From positions 39,680,815 through 39,744,814 of the forward strand of contig CM054134.1 in NCBI GenBank assembly GCA_028751875.1: 64,000 bases of DNA, given 5' to 3'. Shown piece by piece: positions 40,301-52,300 of the stretch. The translations under genes and the position numbers were made by a program. The DNA is from Rapana venosa. Taxonomy: Eukaryota > Mollusca > Gastropoda > Neogastropoda > Muricidae. Numbering within the stretch: the first letter of the stretch is position 1; the number at the start of each line of letters is the position of its first letter. The notes under the pieces were generated by a model. That model saw only the letters and a list, made by a program, of their open reading frames with translations, was not told the origin of the DNA and made no database searches.

Positions 40301-43300
40301 ATCTGTTCTGTTGTGCTGCGCCCTGCTCTGAAACCTGCTTGTTCCTCAGCAATGATGGTCTCTGCTTGTGGCTTCAGTCTATTCAATATTATCTGCAGCA
40401 TGACCTTGCTTGGGTGGCATATGAGGCTGATTGTGTGGTAATTATGGCATTGTTGTAGATTTCCTTTCTTGGGGAGGGTGATGATAAGTGACTGTGTCCA
40501 TGGTGATGGCCATTTTCCTGTCTGCCAGATCTTGTTGCAGATTCTTAGTAGGGCGCTGATCATGGCTTCCCCTCCAGCTTGAACCAACTCAGCTGGAATG
40601 TTGTCAGCCCCTGCTGACTTCCCCTTTTTCAGCGATCTGACTGCTGTTTCCACTTCTTCTCGGAGGATAGGGTGACTGTCTGTGTCTTTGCTTGCAGGTA
40701 CATTAAGGACTTCTGGATCTCAGAGGGACACACCACTGGTTCTCACCTTTTCTTTGATGAAGTTCACCACCTCTTTGGCCAGTTTGAGGATCTCAGGGTG
40801 TGGATCAGAAGCCAGCAACATCAGGGCACGCCAAATGGCGTAGTAGATGTTGTTGAAAGGCAGGGAGATGCTGGACGATCCTGCCAGGGAGGTGCCTGAC
40901 GAACATCGTCGCAACCCAAACTGATGATTCAAACTGGCATTGGGGTCATTGGGGTCCAGGCTGGTCGTGGAGACAGATGTGTGGAATCCTGGGAACTGTC
41001 CTGAGCTAGATGCTGAAGACACATAATAGATATACACAGTTTAAGAAAGAAAATATTTGATTTTATTAACTGAAACTGAAAGAAAACTGCCAAGTTCTGA
41101 ATATGGAAATTTTGTTGCAAACATTTAACAATTTAACACACAGTCAACATAAAAAAATAATTTCCACCCTGTCTAAGGTCAATCTCACTAACTGTCATTG
41201 TTAGATTAAAAAAATAAATTATATCATATTTCCAGCCCCACCAGCCACAAAGACCACACCTGGGCTGTCACCTCCTTCAGTACCCAAGTTCAAACTGAAC
41301 AGACATGGTTTGTATTAATTACTTCAAATTCCAATCACTGTCAACCTGAAAGAAAACAACAACACACATTGAATGACACAAAAATGGAACTGTTCTATTC
41401 CTTAAGGCAAATAAAACAGGCCATGTTGAGTGCACCAGCTATTCCTCTAAGTTGTGTAAATGTATAACTGATCTGACATACAGTGCCTTTATCTCTTTCA
41501 CCATTAGGTAAGGTTACACTTCTTGTTAATTACACATATGATAATTATGTGATGAACCATAACAAATATAATATATAATTTCATAAACATGCTCTCTCTC
41601 TCTCTCTCTTTTTCTGCAGTCACCATCATTTGAAGAGCAATACCTACACATCTAAGATATGACACAGCAAATTGATGCAAACCTCCCTTTCACAATATAA
41701 AAACCCAGAGACCACAATTAGACTTTAGGATTTCTTTACATAGATAAAAAAGATAAAAACTCTGCTAAACACAGAAAAATTGGGGGAACTGATAAAAAAT
41801 ACATACACACATGTATACCAAAAAGTTGAATACAATCAATGGGAACAAATCTCCCCACAAATATAAAATGCCATGAGCTTTTCTATGCATTGTATAGTAA
41901 TTCAGGAAAAATATCAGAACAAAAAAATCTTCTTATAAGTATGTTACCACTCTAGCCTTATGATATTGGGAATGTCTTTGTTTCCATTAGTACAAGAGAA
42001 AAATGGGACATGAATGTGATCAACTGAAAATGTCAGAAAGGTTCAAATCTCTCAAACACAAGGTCATTCCAAAGCAAAATTTTGCAAACTAAAAAATAGC
42101 AACCCTCACCCCAAAATCACAGTTGAACTCAAAGAGGGACCCAAAAAAAGAAAAATCATTGAGGAGGCATGCATCACTCACAGAGGGAGCATGCTCTTAG
42201 TATGGAACTGATATTGCAATCCATCCTTCAGCTTTCAATTTAAACATTATTCATGGCAAGCAAACTCACTTCAAAATATAAAGAATATGTTGCACAAGAC
42301 AAACATTTACAGACTGTGCCATGCATGGGAGACTTGCATAGGTTATACTGAATGAGTGAGCAAGACTTGTTTGCAGAACTTCATGATGAATTTTTCCATG
42401 TAGAATTTGGACAGTTTTCCTCAGATAAAGTATATTGCCAAAATATAGAAGTGGGTTTTTCTTTTCAATGTCCATGGTGAGTGACAATTCACCAATGATG
42501 AAAGATTTTTCCTTCTACAGAATATTTTTGTTAATGTTGTTGTGGCTTTTTTGGTTTTAATGCATGGTTCCAACAGAGAATTGCTTTAAATTTGCCCAAA
42601 TGAAACACAAGTATCTCTGGGCAGAAATTCAACCAAATGAATGGGGACTGGGGAAGGATTGGAGAAGGATGACTGTATGGTTAGGAGTCACATAGTCACC
42701 AATTTTCTGTGAAAGACAAACATGCATTTCCTTTCCAAAGGAAGGGATAGGGTGTGGGTGGGTGCCATGAAATGTGCACCATCTCAGTATTTTCGCACTT
42801 AATTATAAAATACATGAAACACCTTTTTCTCTTTTAAAAAAAATCCAGTTTCCTTCTCATCTCTTTGGTTTCAACATTCTAGTTTTACCAAGGTACCATC
42901 ACTGCAAGCCAAATATTCCACACAGTCTACTCTGTAAAGAATTTACAAACTGCATCACCCTGTGCTGAAAGAAAGTTCTATATTCTGCCCACTTTGACTG
43001 CACCAGCAACCGTTTCAAATTTCTGAGGACTTTTGGCAAACCTTGAACAAAGGAATTCTACGCCTCAGTGGAAATTTCTAAGCCTAAGAAAGTATTCTCC
43101 AACTAAAAGCCCAGCCAATCAATCTTGCCTTTCTAAGTTGAAACTGGAAGGAAGCCTGGAAACAAAATTAATATACAAACATATTCACTCCAACCAATAA
43201 ACCTTAGATAAAACCCTAGCATTATTTACAATTTTAAAAAACCACCCCAACTTGAGATGGAAAAAAACAAGTCATGAACATAAACAGTGACACAGGTGAT

Positions 43301-46300
43301 ACTTACAACATACGAATTTAAAGGCATATGATCATCAGCCTAACAAAGTTGTGTACATCTTCGCAATCTCAAACAATTTGCACTATTTTTCAAGGCTTCT
43401 GAAGATACTCATACAGCCAAAATTGCCAGTGAGAGATTCACATCCTGACTTCTTATGACATCAATGAACACTTACTGAGATCTCACTGATTTACCTTCTT
43501 CTGTTTACCACACATATTCATGGCCAATCCTTTTTAAACACAATAAAACTTCATTCTGCTCCTAAGCCTCCCTATAAAATTATACACTTTTGGTGGCTTT
43601 TTTTTTTAAAAACAGAAAATACTGGGGAGGGAGGGTTGGGGGGGGGGGGGGGGTCAGTTTTATGCCCCAATATCATAATCAAAAAGCTACCAATTTTGAT
43701 CAAGACCAAATCCAACATAATCAAGGCCAAATATTTGCACTACAAATTACGAAATTTCAGCACATAAAATACAAATTACTAAACATTTACAACTGTTTAT
43801 ACATACAGAAGTCTTTTTTTCTCCCCAGAATACATTACCTTAGAAAAAAAAAAGAAGGAGGAAAAGAAAGAGAGATATATATAGAAATAATGTTGGTCAA
43901 ATGCTACAAAACTAGCCTAAAGTATGATCTACACAAAGGACCGTGATGACAGACTGTTTAAAAAATGTTAGATATTGTAAATATCATTTAGATAGGTTCT
44001 TTCCATTCTTTGTTTATTTCCCCTTCTTCCCATGTTTTGTTTATTGCCTATCCACTGACCAATAACATTCAAGAAATAGTTTCACAAGTTAAAATGTGAT
44101 GCAATACTTCTCCATTTTTCACTGACTTAAACAAAATAATCATGCTGATCTGAATGCAAATGGCCACAAAGGCTACTTTATACTGAACAAAAGGCTTTTC
44201 TGTAAACTGCCTATATGTGACACTCCACCACCAAATGAATTGCTTTGCACCTGATCCCACTTTTCTGCTAGGAACCATTTTAAGCAGGTTGCTAATTTTG
44301 AGATTTTGATTGATTGTGAAAGTATGGCCATTACTCTACCTTGTACTGAAATATCAAGGCATAGCTTGTGTCCTTTTGCTTGAAAACATGTTTTAACCTA
44401 TTAACTGCAAGAGTGCAAGTGCACCTATATGCCAGGGAATTAAATTATCAAGTACCACTTGCTATGTTCATGTCCCTCTTACTCAGAAATTACTGAATGA
44501 ATAATCCTGATAGTCTGCCCAATGACAGTATATATATATCGTAGATTGCTCTGAGGCAAACTCAAATTAGTTAGCATGATATTTCACTACAAAATATATT
44601 TAAAATGTAAAAATTTGACCAAAAATACACTTTTTCATCACCACTGTCATTCTGAGTACCCCCTATCTCAATATCATCAAACATAAGTCCAGGCAAAATC
44701 TCAGTTTTGTTTTTTTAAATGCACTTTCTCCTGAATCATACACGATCATTTTCATCATCCAGGTTATCTAAAGTTTTATTTGCCACTTTTTCAGCTGTGT
44801 AAAGTTATTGATACCTTCAACAAGAAGTGTCAGCCATTTTGAACAAGAACATAATACTGCATACTAACACAAAATACGAGCTAAACAACAATCGTTTTTG
44901 CCACGGTTTTTGCAGTTGGATGTTGCCAAGCAACAGGAGAGTGATCTATAATTTTGGAGTTATTTCCCTTTAACTGTAGACAAAGAAGCTGGCTTGTTTA
45001 CTTTGGTTCGAAACCCCTGACATTTTCCGGGTTGTAGGCACATAGAGTGTACAATTAGCCCTGGAAAATTTCTGGGGTGGGGCAGTCTAGTGGCATTCTG
45101 ATCACCTGTTACCATGCAAAACTTGTCCATTTCTCATTTTGTCACCTCCTGCAGTCTAGCAATGTGTTCTTCCTTATCTTAAATAGAATAAGTTCATAAC
45201 ATTTCAGACAAAGCAACTTAAGTCAATGGTCACCTTTCATAACAATAATTTACAAAACAGTTTGTAACAAGAAAAATGTTCATCTGACAATGATGCTGGT
45301 TTTTGAATGTCCCCCCCCCCCCCCCCCCCCCCCCCCCCATCCCCCAAGTGTGGATGCAAGATTCCCCTCCCCACCCCAAAAAAAATGTAGAGATGCTTCT
45401 GGCATATGTTGAGATAATTCTTTGCAGAGGACAATGCAATGCTGTGACTTACTTTTGATTCTCTTACAAACTTAAATTTTTTTTTTTTAAACCACCCCCC
45501 CCAAAAAAAAAAAAACCCAACAACCCCAAACCCAACAACAAGCCAATGCCAAAACTAGTTGTTCTTAAATTCCTCCATTGTAAATTTTATTACCTAATTT
45601 CCCCCCCCCCCCCCCCCCCACCCACCCCCCCAAAAAAAAGGAGCAAAAACCAGCGCATGCGCACACACACACAGCCAGTTTAAAAAAGCTACATGGTTTC
45701 ATTCAATCCCCCAAAGCTCAGAAAGCTAAGGACTTGATTTCCAAGAAGATTATTGTCATAGAGTGCCCTTCACTTCAGTGAGGGCATTAGTGTGTCATCT
45801 CCTGTGTGTATTGGATCAGAACAGGCCCTAGTCTAGTGCAGGGCCTCTTCTACTTTGTGGCCAGGAAGAACAGCTCTGCAAGAGTGGCAGAAAAACCCTG
45901 GGAGAGGCTGTGTGAGGTGGAACTTAGTGTGTTACCGGTAGCCATGAAATATCATGGCCGGTGAAGCGCCAGTACAAAAGAAACAAAAAATCATAAGTAC
46001 ACTTATGCATGTACTGTCTGCTCTCCATTGAATAGAAAGTAGTGCATGCTGTGTATATAAACATAAATGCAATGGACTATGTGTCAGGTCATGTCAAGAA
46101 CATTAAGGCTTAGCCAACTGCATACTGACTGAGGTAAGATACTGTCAGCTGATAATGAAACGTATGCCTTTTGTTTTGTTGTTTTTGGTTACAAGACTCG
46201 AACATTAAAAAAACAACAACAACAAAGCTCTAACAAAAGTAATCCCTTGGCACTCAATGACGATGGTGACTGAGACAAGACTAAAGGACATTTTCCAGTG

Positions 46301-49300
46301 GGTGTTAACTGCCCAGTGAATGCTCAGTAGCTCAGGATACAACAGTTGCTGCTTGCACAGTGGGATATTTTTTTCTAGGTAAATGGAATCACAGAACAGC
46401 CAAGCAGAACAGATTCTGCTCACAGTGGACAGCTTTACAGACAGATTACCAAAAGGAACCATAATATTAAGACATGAGAAAGTGAAAGCTATGTATGCAT
46501 TGTTAATTGAGGATGGTTGAAACATAGAAGAGCAACCCGACGTTAATCACAGTTCAGAATATGGATAATAATTTCACAACTGGCACCAAGATGAATAAGA
46601 GCCACACCTGCTAGCACCATACCCATACATGAGAAGCAAATGATGCTACAATCTGACAGGTGTACACCACAGATGCAGTACAAAAGACAAAGCAAAACAG
46701 AAAAGCAGACAAAGGCCAAGCAAAACTGATTTGTACAAACACCAGCAGTAACAACAATATTCAGCAACAACACATTCACAGACCGGTATGCAGCACGATA
46801 AGAAATGACATGTAAATGATAAATACAGAAAGATATGCAGCATGAGATGTTAAAAGTAAAGACTGGAACAGTAACTGCAACAGCACTGGGAGGAGGAGCA
46901 TAAAGGATGGATGGAGACTGAAAAGAAAAAGGCTGGAAAGTTGTGTACTCATGCAGCTGAGCAACAAGCCGAGAAGTCAATGAAGAAGTGAAGGTCTTAC
47001 ATGAGACCAAGCTTTTGACACTGCTTCGTGAGGAACTGCGCCGCATCCCACCACTGCTGTTGATGCTGTTGCTGTCTGAAAGATGCAAACACAGCTTGTG
47101 CAAACGACGACAACACACAGACATGGCATAACAGCACCATGTTCCACCACTGCTTTTCAAGATTAAATAAAACATGGATCACACAAGATCACTTCGATAT
47201 GGCAGATGAAATGGTGATTAGTGTTACCTTTGAACCACAAACAAAGCAACCACTTTCAATTCCTGAATGCAGGATGCAACTGAACTCTGGATTATGATAC
47301 TTGAAAAACAACATGTTAGTGCAATAGACACTACCTTTTACTTCATTACTACATATTTTGAGATGGTTCCATCAATCAGTATTTTTTCTCTTCCTATTTG
47401 TCACATTATACCTACATTTGCTGCATCTGACATAAATTCTAAACACAACAAAGTCAAATATCTTCTGCACCATTGTTCTAGCATCCAGTAACATAAAATA
47501 TATGCTTTTTTCTGACTATATTGTAACAAATCTTTGTTCAAAGAGGAAAGACAGACATGCTCGCGCACGCACAGACACACACACGCACGCGCGAACACGC
47601 ACGCGTGAACACGCACGCGCGAACACACACGTGTGAACACACACACACACATACGCGCGAACACACATGTGTGAACACACACACACGTGAATACAAAAAC
47701 ATGCACACACACACACACACAAACATGAACACACACACACAGATATTCAGATACTGACAAGAAACAGATGCAGAGACAAAAACTTGTAAAATCAAAGGCA
47801 GACCGTTTTTCATCATTAACATTTGTTTTCAGATTCCATACGTTCACAGCGTTGATCAGAAGCAAAGAAAAATAGGAAAACAGATTGAAGAAATTAAAAG
47901 GAGATTTAATAAACAGAATAAATAATTTATCAATGAACCAACCATAAGAAAACTAGCATAACTGAAATGAATCAAATCAACTTCTACTAATGTATGCAAA
48001 CTCAAGCTAAAAGAAAAAAGTGCATTTTTCAAAAGCTTTGATTATTATTAACATTTGATTATCAAATGATTATGCCTAATTTATTTTTCAACGCCAAGCT
48101 ACAAAGCAAAACCATTCTTTTACCCCTTCCTAATCATCTAAATCACCTTGGGGATGAGATAGTGGTTTCAGTACAGTCCCCCAGTTCACCCAGCTGTAAA
48201 TGGATACCTGCCTCTCTAGGGTTGGGGAAGGTAAAGCAACGAGGGAGAGGAGATGGGCACTGCCCCCCTCAATATGCTGGCCCCTAGAGAAGTAAGGTTT
48301 CTGACACCTCGCTCCCCTATTACCTTATAGGTTATGGGACACCTTTACCTTTACTCATCTAAAAATATACATTTGCTGTGACATTACAAATATTTATCTT
48401 TTATCCATGGAAGCTGCTTCAGAGACATGTTCAGCACTGCTGTGCTCTCAAAATCATCATACTCCATCATACTTAACTCCATGTACTGCATCCCCAAAGC
48501 CAGCAGTCCAGATGACTATCTCTAACGTTAGGCTTAGGCTCTGGTTGGCATGAAGCCACTAAACGGAAGGAAGGATCATGGAGGTACTGATTTAATAATA
48601 ATAATAATAATGTATGGAATTTATATAGCGCTGAATCTTGTAAAGCAACAAATCAAAGCGCTCAGATTTCATTTCATACCACTTTAAGTCACGGCAGATT
48701 TCTCTCCGTGAAATTCGGGCTGCTCTCCCCGGGGAGAGCGGGAGAGCACGTCGCCACAAGCGCTGCGCCACCCTTTTTTTTTTTTTTCCATGTCTGCAAC
48801 TGTATTTGTTTCCCCCGTTTTGTACTTGGTCTTCCTGCCAAATCATCCCTTTTTCATACAGGGTTCTTGTTTGACAAAGATGTTTGTGCTGTTCTGAATG
48901 TAAACCCTTTATGGGGGAATTTGCCTCTAGCTGATGGCATTTTAGGTCAGACCTACCACACGTCATGTGCTCTTTTGTGAACATAATTAAAAATGACTCA
49001 TTAGTAAAAGCACATGCATTAATGTTTGTTTTGTTAATAACACATACACCATCACAGTCTTTTCACTTATGCTTTTCTGAAGAATGATTCTTTTAAAGAA
49101 ACACCTGAGCACTTTTGCTGAACATCTTTAACGATAAAGATAAAGATAAAGATAATTTCTTGAGATGCATCATCAGAAGTTTTACTTGACTCTACTGTCT
49201 ACACTAGCTCTTACACAAATTGATCATACAACCTTGCTAAAAGGTCTGAAAGCATCCATCCTGAACTTCCTCTTTGCCAAATGCTCAGATAGCAAATATT

Positions 49301-52300
49301 GCCGTCTGATGAGATTGATCATACGACCTTGCTAAAAGGTCTGAAAGCATCCATCCTGAACTTCCTCTTTGCCAAATGCTCAGATAGCAAATATTGCCGT
49401 CTGATGAGATTGAAAATGCTTTGCACTGACGTTAAGCTCTTGACCAGTCAGGTCCAGCATTTCTGACTTTGGCATAGGACAGAACTATTATAAGTCTTTC
49501 TGGAAAAGAGGCAGATGAATGGACGAAGAAGGCTGAAAAAAGACAAGAAGGAGATGACAGGAAGAAAAGGAACAAGGCAGAAACAAAGAGACGGACAGAA
49601 AATAGGGAACTCCCTAGCACAGAATTTCCACACAGTGGGTATGCTATTTATACTGACAGGCCCCTGGCACTCACTGGGAAAAAACATTCCGGAAAAAATA
49701 ATCAGCCATTATGTTTACACAACTATAATCGTGATTTAAAAACAACAACAACCCAAACAACTGATATAATTTGAAAACAAATAGTGAACTAAATCCCACC
49801 GAGGTAATTCAAATCCATTCGATAAACCTTTCAAATAAAGACAAAATGAAAAAAGTGTACAAACAATAGATGTACACACTATACAGAAAGCAAGGAACAA
49901 GCAAACAAAACTGAACCAAAATGCACAAATCAGGCACAGTCCAAAGTAACCAAATAAAAAAAAAATTAAAGAAAATATTTCGAAACCTTGCAAATCATTC
50001 AATAAAACTAAACTAAAAAAGAAAAAAAAAACTACAAATAAAAAAGCTAGCTAAAACAAAAGGTAAATAAAACAAAAATTCAACCTCTGCTTCACTAAAA
50101 GAAGGAAAATAACAAACAAGCAAAAAGACAAAATCAATAAATAAAGCTACAAATAACACATAAATCAGTCAAACAGATTGGAAAAAAATTCAAAAACAAA
50201 AACAACCAACATAAATGTACAAACAAAACATGCAAAAAAAAGAAAACAAAAGTATATAAAACTTTTTTTTCTCCAAATACAAAACACAAATTCAACAAAA
50301 GGAATGAGAGAAAATAAAAACAAAAAAGAAAACAAAACTGAAACAAACAACCAAACCAAACCAAAAAGACAGAAGCATTCAAGTTTCCAATTTGCACCCA
50401 ATACTCTGTACAAGGCAGTGGCATCATCAGACCAGTGCACAGTCACCACTATAGCACTGCATCCACATTCACTACACAGGCTACATGGCTATCAGTGGTA
50501 CTGGTAGCTACACCGCTAGCAGCAGACAGCAAAATGTGAGATGAAAAGACAGCCACAGGCTGCCCTAATGGTTATACCTATCCCAGGCTGCGATACAATT
50601 GACCACCCACCAGCCGCTTCTGCCACGATGACCGGGGACGAGCGGTCCTTGGCTTTCTCTTCATCGCTGATGCGGGCGGCCACCACCATGAACTGCTGTT
50701 CAAACTTCTCCACCAGGCCCGCCAAGGCCACCACCAGCTCCTGTCACACCATTCAAAGTGCAGGAAAGACGTACTGTAAGACTTTATCTATTCTTTTATA
50801 TCGAGGATAATGGAATAAGCACTCATGTGCTTTTTTACATCCAGTCCCCGTGTGTATGCGGTTTTGTAAATTTTGTCACCTGTACCACCGGCACACAATG
50901 GCCTACTCTTTCGAAAAGCGGAACAGGATTTAACGTGTGCGCAAGATGTTCTGCATGCGTTCGCACACGGGGCATCGGTTTATAGTCTCATCCTGAAATA
51001 TTGTACACACAAGACTGATATACATAATGAACTGTAGGATTTATATATACTGCACTGCAAAGTTCACTGATTATATCCAACATCCCTAATCTACACTAAA
51101 AATGAAAATCTCACTGGCAGCACCCAGCTGTGAATCAAACAAAACAAAACCAAAACAACTCACACACACCCTTACCTCAGTCAAGAGAAGGGTTACTGGA
51201 CAGTCATTGTTAACACCAAACAAACAAAAAAGGTTTTTTTCTGCAGTCTTGTGACCATTCTCACCTCTTGACAACTCCATTTCTGAGTCTAGCCTTATCA
51301 TGATTGTTATCGTCCTGCTCCATCAAAGATAAGAATAGAATAGTACAGCAGTAAGAAACTCTTCAGTTTATTAAAGACACTAGAAACACTTTACCTTACG
51401 GACAAGATGACTTCCGTCAGAAGCACACTGAACCAGAGTCATGCCCACTCCCAGCTCAATGTTGTTGGCATGGTCAGTCTGCTCTGTCCCATTGAAGATG
51501 AAAGTGCCCAGTGCAAACACAGCTGAAGCCCTGACCTGCACACAGTAATAGGTAACATTCTGTTATTTTGTTGTCCTGTAAAGCATTACAGTCAAACCAG
51601 ATACCAAGAAATTGAAGTAACTCTCTCTAGAAAGACATATCTTCAAACTATGATTCTGCTGATTTTCTTTGTAATTTCCTGTCTGCAGGTATATTTGTCT
51701 CCCATAAAAGGTTTTCTGCAGCATTTTATCAGGATCAATTTTCTTGTAGTTGTGGGGTACTTTTCTGTACACCAAATGTGCTGCACATGGATCTTTACGG
51801 ACTAATCCAAGAAACTAGTAGATGAGTGTGTTACCTCTAGACCTCCATATTTAAAGAGTCCTCACTTACCTTAAAGGAACAATGATACACAGACTAACAT
51901 GGAAATCACATGTTCCATTCATTCATGCTGTGATAATCTCACACAGTCTGTTACAGGTGCTGCATGGCATTCTATTATTATGATAAGCTTTGATACAATG
52001 TAACAGGATGATCTAAAAAAATGAAAATGTGTTTGTTGAGATCCCCCAAAATGCTAATAATGACAATTTTAACCCTTTCCCATTTTTACCCACCATAGCC
52101 CGCCGGGGACGGGATAGCTCAGTGGTCGGAGTACTCGCTTTCCCCCATACAAGTTAAGCAGCGTCGAGCGTGGTTACCAGTTGGATGGGTGACCGTTTGC
52201 GCGCCTTGGCTTCAGTACATTTCCCCCAGTTCACCCAGCTGTAAATGGGTACCTGCCCTCTTTAGGGTCAGGGAAGGTAAAGCAGCGAGGGAGAGGAGAT

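Larger units (their letters stand above)
38020..40726 (-). mobile_element. 5'-truncated non-LTR retrotransposon (RT), interrupted by element A2
   Basis: The minus strand encodes a reverse transcriptase without its endonuclease and start. Visible parts are [20 protein letters not shown] near 40620, [18 protein letters not shown] (split by A2) joined to [28 protein letters not shown], the catalytic FADD box, [10 protein letters not shown], and the C-terminal region [11 protein letters not shown] with [11 protein letters not shown]. One in-frame TAG (38606-38604) follows IVSD. The 3' end is a (GATA)n tail near 38020-38035 instead of poly-A. The sequence pattern and simple-repeat tail suggest an RTE-like clade; this is not certain. 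It lies in the intron after RPTOR exon 15, in the same orientation as the gene. Confidence 0.9.
41013..47000. other. RPTOR intron between exons 14 and 15
   Basis: About 6 kb with no conserved coding segment. It contains element D2, poly-C tracts (45311-45348, 45601-45619) and AT-rich sequence. Confidence 0.5.

Noticed and set aside
46543..47175. 210-residue minus-strand open frame as a gene
   Set aside because: Only 47001-47075 is coding, as an RPTOR exon. The rest is intron with no similarity, and the splice phases require the short exon.
47401..47865. Cys/Val-rich 154-residue frame
   Set aside because: It is a translation of the CA/CG repeat.
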